DNA from: JBDTMC01 sp039934475
GTDB taxonomy: Bacteria > Acidobacteriota > Terriglobia > Bryobacterales > Bryobacteraceae
Reading direction: 5' to 3'
Length of the DNA: 6,433 bases
NCBI GenBank assembly: GCA_039934475.1
Contig: JBDTMC010000452.1
Coordinates: forward strand, 1 to 6,433
Shown here one piece after another: positions 1 to 6,285 of this stretch; the stretch's first letter is position 1, and each line of letters opens with the position of its first letter. The position numbers were made by a program, and so were the translations under genes. A model generated the notes under the pieces. It made no database searches, was not told where the DNA came from, and saw only the letters and a list, made by a program, of their open reading frames with translations.

Positions 1-139
1 CGCGCGGATGAGCCCGCGCCGCGTCCTCCGCTTGCTGAATCTGGGTGCGAATCGTGGGCAGGAAATTGGCAGTATCAATGCGAGGCAAATCGGGCTGAGG
101 CGAGGCGGCCAACGACAGAACGAAGAGTAGAGCGAGCAT
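1..139 (-). CDS. N-terminal part of a secreted protein, possibly TPR-type (partial, runs off left edge)
   Basis: Read on the minus strand from an ATG at 139-137, the frame stays open to the edge of the window (46 codons). It begins MLALLFVLSLAASPQPDLPR, a short hydrophobic stretch ending in small residues, so it looks like a Sec signal peptide with cleavage near ASP-Q. The following stretch, FLPTIRTQIQQAEDAARAHP, looks like the helical start of the tetratricopeptide proteins that often sit beside Oar-like receptors in Acidobacteriota. That family assignment is from memory of the style and is not provable from 46 residues. The gene lies 62 bases downstream of the receptor stop on the same strand, separated by a hairpin. 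No Shine-Dalgarno site precedes this ATG. The frame can be extended upstream to a TTG at 184-182, directly after an in-frame TAA. This would add 15 arginine-rich residues and give the signal peptide the positive n-region it otherwise lacks. Confidence 0.6.
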   Translation of the reverse strand, partial: MLALLFVLSLAASPQPDLPRIDTANFLPTIRTQIQQAEDAARAHPR

Positions 140-155
140 TGGGGGTCGAAGATAT

Positions 156-181
156 AGGGCTCGCGCCGAAACGCGAGCCCT
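156..181 (-). terminator. Strong hairpin after the receptor gene (possible terminator or attenuator)
   Basis: A perfect 10-base-pair inverted repeat: AGGGCTCGCG at 156-165 and CGCGAGCCCT at 172-181, with a 6-base spacer. On the minus strand the spacer reads TTTCGG, so the RNA can close a UUCG tetraloop with a U-G pair. It begins 21 bases after the receptor stop codon. The bases that follow on the minus strand are ATATCTTCG, which is not a proper U-tract, so this is not a classic intrinsic terminator. It may instead attenuate or stabilise the transcript between the receptor and the downstream secreted-protein gene. Confidence 0.5.
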
Positions 182-201
182 CAATTAAACGCCGCGAGAA
201 G

Positions 202-3200
202 CTAGAAGCTGAACTTCAATCCGAAGCGGAATTGCCGTTCATCAATGCCTTCACGCGCCAGATTCGTAACGCCGGTGATGGTCATGAAATCCGCTCCATC
301 GCCGACGGAACTGTCCGGAAGATCGAAGTGGGGAGTGTTCGTGAAATTAAACGCCTCAGCCCGGAATTGCAGTTTGAAGCGCTCCGTGAGCGCAAATTCG
401 CGAAAGATACCGAGGTCCAGGTTGATGATGCCGGGCCCACGGAGGATGTTGAAACCGCTGGTGCCGAAACGGGGCTCGTTTACACCGGCGAAGGAGGACT
501 GCGAGTAGAAGGGATGGTCTGCGCCGATCCCTCCAAGCAGGACCACTGGCCCTACCTGATCGGCCTGTTGCGAATTCCCAGGCATGTTCAAGGAGGTGCC
601 GTCAGCGTACACGGTGAACGGCGAACCGCTGATCAAACTGAGGATAGTGTTCGCTTGCCAGCCACCCAGCAGGGCGGACCCGACACCACGGTTGCTCAGC
701 CAGCGCTTGCCCTTCCCAAAAGGCAATTCCCAAACACTGGTCATCGCCAGATTGTGTGTACGGTCAAAGCCGACGACAGAATGGTTGAGATTCAGGTAGT
801 TTAAAGCCTGAATCGCCGGCTGGTAGGAACTGTTGTCAACGTAGTTAAGGGATTTCCCAAACGTATAATTCACCGTCAGTGCCAGTCCTGCGGCGAATCG
901 ACGCTGAAGAGACGTCTGAAGAGAGTCATAGTGGCCGGTCCCGATCGGACGAAGCTCAGTCGTCTGGGCGTCCCTGCCCCATTTCACGTAGTACGGTTTG
1001 CCATCGGCGCCAGCGCCAGGGATCTGGCCGGCGTTCAAGTCCAGATTCGCGAGTTGCCGGGTGGAGTGCGTGGCCACATAGCCCACCTGTCCAGCAAAGC
1101 CCCACGGAAGCTGCTTTTGAATCGTGAAGTTCCACGATTGGATATAGCCCCGCTCGAACTTCTTGGGATAGCCCGTGAAGCCGACGCTACCAGGAATATC
1201 GATGATGCCATTCCCGGGATCAGGCGCCGTAACAGCCGGGATACCTTGGGCCAGAGTGGAGACGGGAAACAGACTGTTTGCCGTACGGGAAGTCAGAGCG
1301 ATCAGGATCGGGTGGTTCGCCCGCACGAATTCCAAACCTTCATAGGGGTCGTTTGTGATGCCGTAGCCGGCGCGTATCACCCATGTGTTCGCCGGCCGGT
1401 AAGCTAAACCGAAACGCGGGGCAAAGAGTTTCTTACTGACGGTGGCGCCGCAATTTTTGGGAACCGATCCAAAACCACAGAGCTGGACCTTATTGGTGAG
1501 GGCATCGTAGAACTCAATCCCCCGATCAGGGCGCGTGGCGGTGGGGAAGTATTCCCACCGTATGCCGTAGTCGAGCGTCAATTTCGGTGTGATGTTCCAG
1601 CGGTCGCGGGCGAAGAAGCCCATGAGATTGACTTTAATGTGATAAACATCCGGGACTTGCAGCGTTCTGCTCGCGACCGTTGGCAGACCGAGGATGAATG
1701 TTCCAAAGCTGTTGGCCCTGGAATCGGCAGAGACTTCGTTGCAGCCGCCGCCGGGCGCTCCCTGCTCGCAACGCAACGTGGGCCCCCGGTCAAAGTCAAA
1801 ACCTCCCTGGGCGCCGTAGGCGTCGCCAAGGAACTCCGCCTGCGCCTGGTTCAGCGCCATGCGGTAGTAGTCGCCGCCGAAGCGCAAATTGTGTTTGCCC
1901 TTGATCACGCTCAAGTTGCCGACATATTGCGATTGAGGATCCTGCCGGTAATAGGGCATGAAGTTGTTGGGGACGCCGAGGGTGGCGTAATCTCCGCCAC
2001 CGATGTCGAATTGCGGCCAGCCGCTTTCAAAAGCTCGCGGCCCGTTGGTTCCCGGAATTCCAAGCACATCTGAGCCTATATTCTTCCCCAGGCCAGGCTG
2101 CTCTGAAGCTGTTCCCTGTCGGGCCCAGCCATAGTGCGCGTCCAGTACGACGGTGGGCGAAAATGTGTAAACACCCATCGCTGTCATGCGGAAGGTGTTC
2201 CCGTGGCCGTGCCCCGGGTTACTGCTGCCGCCAATCGGTGCGCCGCCGAGTTCGTCACCAAAGGTGGTAGGGACAGCCGTGGTGTAGTGCTGGATCCCGA
2301 ATGTCCCGGAGAGACTCAGCTTCGATGAGGCGTTGTAATTGACCTTAGAGTCAACCTGATTCCGATTGAAGGCGAAAGGTCCCGCTGCAAAGTAATTGTT
2401 TCTGGCCCCGGTGAGCGTGGGGTCGGGGATCATGGCTGCCAGTTTGGCGGCGATTGGATCTATGCGGCTGGAGGGAATGATGTTCCCGACGAACTGCGTT
2501 CGACCAGTACCGTCAGAGTTTCCTGACAGCGGATCGTAGATCGGGGTGTCGGATCCCGAAAGATCGCCGCGCTTAAATGCTGCGCTAGGCACAGTGATGC
2601 GTGTTTGTACAGCCTGGTGGTCCAGTGTCGCCTCGTAGCTCACAAAATAGAACAGTTTGTCCTTCTTGATCGCTCCGCCAAGTGTGCCGCCAAGCTGATT
2701 GTAAACGAGCTTCGGTTTGTTGCCCGTATTGAGTTGAGGCTCGTCAATCCGATCCGGCCAGGCTTTTAAATGATTATTGGTGTGATATTCGAACGCCGAC
2801 CCGTGCATCTGGTTCGTTCCGGATTTGGTCTGCAAACTAATTGCCGCGCCGCCGGCCAGGCCCTGTTCGGCGTCAAAGCTGTCGGTGACAATATTCACCT
2901 CCTGCAGCGATTCGATAGTCGGGATATAGGACACCACGTGCGGCAACAAAATGTTGTAGGTGCTGACACCGTCCACGCGCGTGCTGTTCTGATCGTCGCT
3001 GGTCCCGTTCACGTGGAACTCCAACGCCTTTGACGGATTGCTGGGAATGGAGTGCGAATTGCTGGGCGGAGAGAACCCGGGCAGGGTCCGATAAATCTGC
3101 TGATAATTCCGGCCCAGCGGCACGGGAAGGTTCGCCAGTTCATTCGCGACCAGGTCCGCGTGGACCTCTGACGTATCCGTCTGAAGGATAGCCCCCTCAC

Positions 3201-3621
3201 CAGTCACCTGAACGGTTTCGTTGACGGCGCCGAGTTGGAGGGAGGCATTGACACGGGTTACATTGTTCGGCGACACGGTAATGTCGGTCACCTCGAATGT
3301 CTTGAAACCTTGTTGGCCGATCTTCAGATTGTAGACCCCGCCCTGAAGATCGGTAAAACTGTAGCCGCCACTCTCATCGGTGGCGACTTCACGGCTCTGG
3401 TTGGTTCCTTTATTGGTGGCGACTACGGTAGCCTTGGCGACTGCGGCGTCGCTCGAGTCCTTCACGTTGCCTACCAGGGATCCGTACAGCACCTGCGCGG
3501 GTGCGCGCTGCGGAGCCAGAAGCGCCACTGTTGCAATCAAGACGGCAACTGCCAGCCATCGCCGCAATTCTTGGACAGACCTTGAGAAATTGGACTTGTC
3601 AGGCCGAAGACCATACCCCAT
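202..3621 (-). CDS. Oar-like TonB-dependent outer-membrane receptor with carboxypeptidase-regulatory-like domain
   Basis: An outer-membrane beta-barrel protein of 1139 residues, the usual size for the acidobacterial Oar-like receptor family, probably importing or binding a large substrate such as an oligosaccharide; the substrate is unknown. Residues 1-42 form a signal peptide: a long basic n-region, a hydrophobic core LAVAVLIATVALL at 23-35, and an APA-Q cleavage site. Residues about 47-131 are a carboxypeptidase-regulatory-like beta-sandwich (GSLVGNVKDSSDAAV..., then DESGGYSFTDLQGGVYNLKI). A plug-like region follows at roughly 150-270, with VDGVSTYN and SLQEVNIVTDSFDAEQG, then NQMHGSAFEYHTNN and a long barrel. 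The protein ends FRFGLKFSF, an alternating aromatic strand with a terminal Phe typical of barrel-assembly signals. The start is supported by AAGGAG 9 bases upstream. No TonB box was identified. It is transcribed divergently from the oxidoreductase and followed by a secreted-protein gene. Confidence 0.93.
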   Translation of the reverse strand: MGYGLRPDKSNFSRSVQELRRWLAVAVLIATVALLAPQRAPAQVLYGSLVGNVKDSSDAAVAKATVVATNKGTNQSREVATDESGGYSFTDLQGGVYNLKIGQQGFKTFEVTDITVSPNNVTRVNASLQLGAVNETVQVTGEGAILQTDTSEVHADLVANELANLPVPLGRNYQQIYRTLPGFSPPSNSHSIPSNPSKALEFHVNGTSDDQNSTRVDGVSTYNILLPHVVSYIPTIESLQEVNIVTDSFDAEQGLAGGAAISLQTKSGTNQMHGSAFEYHTNNHLKAWPDRIDEPQLNTGNKPKLVYNQLGGTLGGAIKKDKLFYFVSYEATLDHQAVQTRITVPSAAFKRGDLSGSDTPIYDPLSGNSDGTGRTQFVGNIIPSSRIDPIAAKLAAMIPDPTLTGARNNYFAAGPFAFNRNQVDSKVNYNASSKLSLSGTFGIQHYTTAVPTTFGDELGGAPIGGSSNPGHGHGNTFRMTAMGVYTFSPTVVLDAHYGWARQGTASEQPGLGKNIGSDVLGIPGTNGPRAFESGWPQFDIGGGDYATLGVPNNFMPYYRQDPQSQYVGNLSVIKGKHNLRFGGDYYRMALNQAQAEFLGDAYGAQGGFDFDRGPTLRCEQGAPGGGCNEVSADSRANSFGTFILGLPTVASRTLQVPDVYHIKVNLMGFFARDRWNITPKLTLDYGIRWEYFPTATRPDRGIEFYDALTNKVQLCGFGSVPKNCGATVSKKLFAPRFGLAYRPANTWVIRAGYGITNDPYEGLEFVRANHPILIALTSRTANSLFPVSTLAQGIPAVTAPDPGNGIIDIPGSVGFTGYPKKFERGYIQSWNFTIQKQLPWGFAGQVGYVATHSTRQLANLDLNAGQIPGAGADGKPYYVKWGRDAQTTELRPIGTGHYDSLQTSLQRRFAAGLALTVNYTFGKSLNYVDNSSYQPAIQALNYLNLNHSVVGFDRTHNLAMTSVWELPFGKGKRWLSNRGVGSALLGGWQANTILSLISGSPFTVYADGTSLNMPGNSQQADQVGPVVLLGGIGADHPFYSQSSFAGVNEPRFGTSGFNILRGPGIINLDLGIFREFALTERFKLQFRAEAFNFTNTPHFDLPDSSVGDGADFMTITGVTNLAREGIDERQFRFGLKFSF

Positions 3622-3630
3622 TTACGCGTT

Positions 3631-3636
3631 CTCCTT
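3631..3636 (-). promoter_or_regulatory. Ribosome binding site of the receptor gene
   Basis: On the minus strand this reads AAGGAG, followed by a 9-base spacer and the ATG at 3621-3619. It fixes the start of the receptor and gives the protein its long basic n-region before the signal-peptide core. Confidence 0.8.
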
Positions 3637-3731
3637 GTGAACAGAAATCGTGAAACCGTTTTCGAGCAAAACTGCTACAACTTCCAGAGAGCCCACGCCA
3701 AGGTGGCTCGGCGTCGCAAGCGTTGGCCGGC

Positions 3732-3753
3732 ATCGAACTCTCGCGAGATCGAT
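3732..3753. promoter_or_regulatory. Interrupted palindrome, possible operator
   Basis: The central TCTCGCGAGA (3739-3748) is a perfect 10-base palindrome. It is flanked by ATCGA (3732-3736) and TCGAT (3749-3753), which are also complementary, with two unpaired bases AC at 3737-3738. In all, 20 of 22 bases fall in symmetric arms. It lies about 110 bases upstream of the receptor start and could bind a dimeric regulator of the divergent genes. The two-base asymmetry weakens this reading, and no regulator gene is visible in the window. Confidence 0.3.
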
Positions 3754-3785
3754 TCCGGACGCTGTTACCCGAATATTGGTCTTAG

Positions 3786-3815
3786 ATTGTATTTGGCTTT
3801 CGACTCCCCTGGCAC
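3786..3815 (-). promoter_or_regulatory. Weak sigma-70-like promoter candidate for the receptor
   Basis: On the minus strand, GTGCCA (3815-3810, 4 of 6 matches to the -35 consensus) and TACAAT (3791-3786, 5 of 6 matches to -10) are separated by 18 bases. Transcription would start near 3779 and give a leader of about 158 bases containing the palindrome at 3732-3753. Such matches occur by chance, so this is only a candidate. Confidence 0.25.
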
Positions 3816-3960
3816 CTTGCCGCAGCCAAGCCTTGGTTTGAGTCAGTATACAGCCAACAGCCTTCTTCGGTATCTATTTTTTCGATTCTTTTGCCTCTGC
3901 GCGTTTGGTGAAGCCCGGGAACGGCCATAGAGACAGTCCCACTTGTGGTAACTTCCATAC

Positions 3961-5256
3961 ATGAATCGCAGATACTTCCTCGCCGGTTCGGTGGCCGCCG
4001 CAGCTGCCAGTGCCAGTTCCCTCGCCAGTCCGAACGACAGCGTTCGAGTCGCCTGCGTCGGCGTTCGTGGCCAGGGTCGCGAACACCTCCACCGCTACGG
4101 GAAGATGCCGAACGTCGAAATCGCCGCCATCTGCGACATCGACGAATCGGTGCTCAACGCCCGCCTTACCGAAGTCGAGAAGATGGGGCGCAAACGGCCC
4201 GCCTCTTACACCGATCTGCGCAAGCTTCTGGAAGACAAGTCCATCGACGCCATCTCCATCGCCACGCCCAATCACAACCACACCATGCAAGCGATTTGGG
4301 CGTGCCAGGCCGGCAAGCATGTCTATGTGGAGAAGCCTTGCTCGCACGACATGTTCGAAGCCCGTCAGATTGTAGCCGCCGCGAAGAAATACAACCGGCT
4401 GGTCCAACACGGAACCAACAGCCGCTCCGGGGGCGCCCGTGCCGCCATCGGTCACCTCCGCGAAGGTCTCATCGGCGACGTCTATATGGCACGCGGCCTC
4501 TGCTTCAAGTGGCGCGATACCATCGGCCACAAGCCCGCCGAACCGGTGCCCGCCGGTGTGCATTATGACCTCTGGCTTGGCCCCGCTCCGCAACGCGAGT
4601 TCACACGCAATCGCTTCCACTACAACTGGCACTGGAATTGGGACTATGGCAACGGTGATCTCGGCAACCAGGGAATCCATCAGGTTGACGTCTGCCGCTG
4701 GGGACTCGGCGTCACTTACCCAACGAAAGTAAGTGCCACCGGAGGCCACTTTATGTTCGACGACGATCAAGAAACTCCCAACACCCTAATTGCCTCCTAC
4801 GAATTCAACAAGGGCGGCAAGAAAGTGATGATGGAGTTCGCCGTCCGCCACTGGATCACGAACAAGGAAGCGGCACTCGGAGCCGGCGATACCAACTGCG
4901 TCGGCGCAACCTTCTACGGCTCCAAAGGCTACATGGCTATTGACGCCGAAGACTTTGGCAAATACCAGACCTTCCTCGGCCGTAAGCAGGAACCGGGCCC
5001 GGCCGGCTCAGAGATTGGCGACAACTGGGCGAACTTCATCGCCGCTCTCCGCAGCGGGAAACACTCCGACCTTAACGCGCCCATCGAAGAAGGCGCCATC
5101 TCGACGACTCTTGTGCACCTCGCCAACATTTCGTATCGTCTGGGTCGCAGTTTGAATTTCGACGAGACGACGTATTCCTGCACGGGAGACGAGGAGGCCA
5201 ACCGCATGTTCCGCCGCGATTACCGGGCTCCCTTCGTAGTTCCAGAAGCGGTATAG
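3961..5256 (+). CDS. Exported Gfo/Idh/MocA-family NAD(P)-dependent oxidoreductase
   Basis: A 431-residue oxidoreductase, probably acting on a sugar, sugar acid or cyclitol; the exact substrate is not readable. The N-terminus MNRRYFLAGS has a twin-arginine pair (R3-R4) followed by an alanine-rich hydrophobic stretch, so the protein is probably folded with its cofactor and exported by Tat. The Rossmann fold begins at about residue 28 (VRVACVGVRGQGREH, glycines 34, 37 and 39), and acidic residues in CDID (59-61) close the second strand. The family signature EKP is at 124-126, after ATPNHNH at 101-107. The C-terminal domain holds GNQGIHQVDVCRWGL (236-250), whose H240 and D243 fit the catalytic His/Asp positions of the family. 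NWANFIAALRSGK at 355-367 is a common late motif of the family. The length is normal for the exported acidobacterial and planctomycete members. No Shine-Dalgarno site precedes the ATG, but the Tat motif right after it supports this start. The M15-like gene follows after 2 bases. Confidence 0.92.
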   Translation: MNRRYFLAGSVAAAAASASSLASPNDSVRVACVGVRGQGREHLHRYGKMPNVEIAAICDIDESVLNARLTEVEKMGRKRPASYTDLRKLLEDKSIDAISIATPNHNHTMQAIWACQAGKHVYVEKPCSHDMFEARQIVAAAKKYNRLVQHGTNSRSGGARAAIGHLREGLIGDVYMARGLCFKWRDTIGHKPAEPVPAGVHYDLWLGPAPQREFTRNRFHYNWHWNWDYGNGDLGNQGIHQVDVCRWGLGVTYPTKVSATGGHFMFDDDQETPNTLIASYEFNKGGKKVMMEFAVRHWITNKEAALGAGDTNCVGATFYGSKGYMAIDAEDFGKYQTFLGRKQEPGPAGSEIGDNWANFIAALRSGKHSDLNAPIEEGAISTTLVHLANISYRLGRSLNFDETTYSCTGDEEANRMFRRDYRAPFVVPEAV

Positions 5257-5258
5257 CG

Positions 5259-5729
5259 ATGAATCCGTTCGTACCGGACCCGGAGATTGAAGCTCTAGAT
5301 CTGGGCGTGGTCGCCAAAGCCGCAGCTTATGAATTGAAGACCGCGCATCCCTCGGTGAAGTTCACCAGCGGCCGCCGCGGCAAGGATGATCAGGCGAGGG
5401 CCATGGCCTCAAACGTCGTCTTCAACCGCAAGTGGATTCAAGAGACATACGTCGCCAACGACGCGAGCAAGGCCTGCCAAAAGTGGGTGGACGACAATCC
5501 AACCAGGAAGGCGAAGACCGATGTCGCCGCGGGCCTGCTTGCGGTGATGAACTCACTGACCGACGCTCAACTCTCGAAACTGAGCAAGCACTTGTCGGGT
5601 GATGCCTTCGACGTCCAACCGGTGGAACAGGATGCCGACGCCATCAAGGCGACCATCAACAGTTTGACCGGCCTATCCAGGTTCCTCGAGAAAGAAGGAG
5701 GACTGGTAAGGTGGCACGCACAATTCTAG
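5259..5729 (+). CDS. M15-like (D-Ala-D-Ala carboxypeptidase/endolysin type) zinc peptidase-like protein, no signal peptide
   Basis: A 156-residue protein that resembles the M15 peptidoglycan peptidases, which cut peptide stems of the cell wall. The visible motifs are TSGRRGKDDQARAM (36-49), matching the conserved SGxR...Q region; SKHLSGDAFDV (109-119), matching SxHxxGxAxD with zinc ligands H111 and D118; and RWHAQF (151-156), with W152 and the third zinc ligand H153. The catalytic Glu usually lies three residues before that last His; here the position is V150 (codon GTA). The family includes phage endolysins and VanX/VanY-type enzymes. There is no signal peptide or membrane segment, so the protein would stay in the cytoplasm unless a phage holin or a dedicated secretion system delivers it. 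The gene starts 2 bases after the oxidoreductase stop with no good ribosome binding site, suggesting translational coupling. It overlaps the next gene by 19 bases. Zinc-site architecture is fairly sure; activity and role are not. Confidence 0.75.
   Translation: MNPFVPDPEIEALDLGVVAKAAAYELKTAHPSVKFTSGRRGKDDQARAMASNVVFNRKWIQETYVANDASKACQKWVDDNPTRKAKTDVAAGLLAVMNSLTDAQLSKLSKHLSGDAFDVQPVEQDADAIKATINSLTGLSRFLEKEGGLVRWHAQF
5695..5702 (+). promoter_or_regulatory. Strong ribosome binding site inside the M15-like gene
   Basis: AAGGAGGA is close to a full complement of the 16S anti-Shine-Dalgarno sequence, with 8 bases to the GTG at 5711. It decides the start of the downstream secreted protein. It lies within the codons for E-K-E-G-G of the M15-like protein, just before the W-H zinc motif. 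It is the strongest ribosome binding site in the window, so the secreted protein is probably translated at least as well as the M15-like protein. Confidence 0.85.
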
Positions 5730-6238
5730 GGATTAGCCTGCTTCTGACAGCAGTAGCGTTCGCCCAAGGCGGCGCGCCAACGTATCGCTGCGATTCCAGA
5801 TCGCCATCCTACTCCCGTTTGAAACCGGAAATCCGGGAGGTGCCGGAGCGCTTGAAAGCGAGTCCGTTCTTCAAGGAGCTGACGACCCGGTTCGGTCCGC
5901 TTACTTCCTGCAGCCTCCAACCCCAAGGGGGCAAGACGCGCCTGGTTTATGTCTTCGCGAAGAGTGCCCGCTTAGTCGTCGTTACCGACCCTGCCATCGA
6001 ATACAGCGAGCAGCATGTAACATTTAAACCCATGAGTGACGAATCGGCCCTGGCACTATTAAAGCAAGCGGAGATCGGGACGTACGGAGCAAAGGGTTGC
6101 GGCATCGCCTGGGATCAACCCAAGCAGTCCCCGGGCAAACGCGAGACGCTCTACGCCGGCGATGTCTGCAACTGCCAGGCGCGCTTGACCCGTGGCAAGA
6201 AGGGCGTGGTGGCGTTGCTACTGAAGAGCGCCTGCTAG
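5711..6238 (+). CDS. Small secreted cysteine-containing protein of unknown family (candidate immunity partner)
   Basis: A 175-residue protein starting at GTG. I do not recognise the family. Residues 1-18 form a clear Sec signal peptide: R3, a hydrophobic core ILGISLLLTAVAF, and an AFA-Q cleavage site. The mature part has six cysteines (27, 67, 130, 153, 155 and 175), an even number that suits disulfide bonds in the periplasm, with C153 and C155 as a C-N-C pair and C175 as the last residue. There is no lipobox and no second membrane segment. The middle (residues about 76-106) looks like alternating beta strands, RLVYVFAKSARLVVVTDP. The gene overlaps the M15-like gene by 19 bases and has the best ribosome binding site in the window, so the two are almost certainly co-expressed. 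The combination of a wall-hydrolase-like protein without a signal and a secreted partner suggests immunity, but this is inference. Confidence 0.8.
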   Translation: MARTILGISLLLTAVAFAQGGAPTYRCDSRSPSYSRLKPEIREVPERLKASPFFKELTTRFGPLTSCSLQPQGGKTRLVYVFAKSARLVVVTDPAIEYSEQHVTFKPMSDESALALLKQAEIGTYGAKGCGIAWDQPKQSPGKRETLYAGDVCNCQARLTRGKKGVVALLLKSAC

Positions 6239-6285
6239 ATCAGGCCTGACGGTACACACGGCTTGGCGGGCAGCGGTTGGAATGA

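Larger units (their letters stand above)
3622..3960. promoter_or_regulatory. Divergent intergenic region between receptor and oxidoreductase
   Basis: These 339 bases must hold promoters for both flanking genes. I see no convincing protein-coding gene or RNA gene here. The contents are the receptor's ribosome binding site (3631-3636), an interrupted palindrome (3732-3753), a weak minus-strand promoter candidate (3786-3815), a short repeat CCAAG-C-CTTGG (3826-3836), a TATACA (3847-3852) without a matching -35 box, and a pyrimidine-rich tract (about 3861-3899). No plus-strand sigma-70 promoter with normal spacing was found for the oxidoreductase. Confidence 0.6.

Noticed and set aside
139..804. 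A 221-codon open frame on the plus strand opposite the receptor's C-terminal part
   Set aside because: Antisense to a well-supported receptor gene; low-complexity, charged translation with no domain or signal, as expected for a shadow frame in high-G+C coding DNA. Other plus-strand frames at 931-1407 and 1639-2073 were rejected for the same reason.
3847..3852. TATACA as a -10 box for the oxidoreductase
   Set aside because: No -35-like hexamer lies 16-18 bases upstream; TTGGTT is only 8 bases away and TTGCCG is 24 bases away.
3637..3930. A 97-codon plus-strand open frame in the divergent intergenic region
   Set aside because: No ribosome binding site, no domain or signal peptide, and it occupies the expected promoter region of both neighbours.
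3939..3948. CCAC-TT-GTGG inverted repeat close to the oxidoreductase start
   Set aside because: Arms of only four bases; too short to claim as an operator or hairpin.
3874..4770. A 298-codon minus-strand open frame opposite the oxidoreductase
   Set aside because: It covers the Tat signal, Rossmann fold and EKP motif of a clear Gfo/Idh/MocA gene. Its valine- and alanine-rich translation is the usual mirror of GC-rich coding sequence and shows no recognisable motif.
6240..6249. Perfect palindrome TCAGGCCTGA just after the secreted-protein stop codon
   Set aside because: It has no loop and no following U-tract, so it is not a terminator; a 10-base palindrome can occur by chance.
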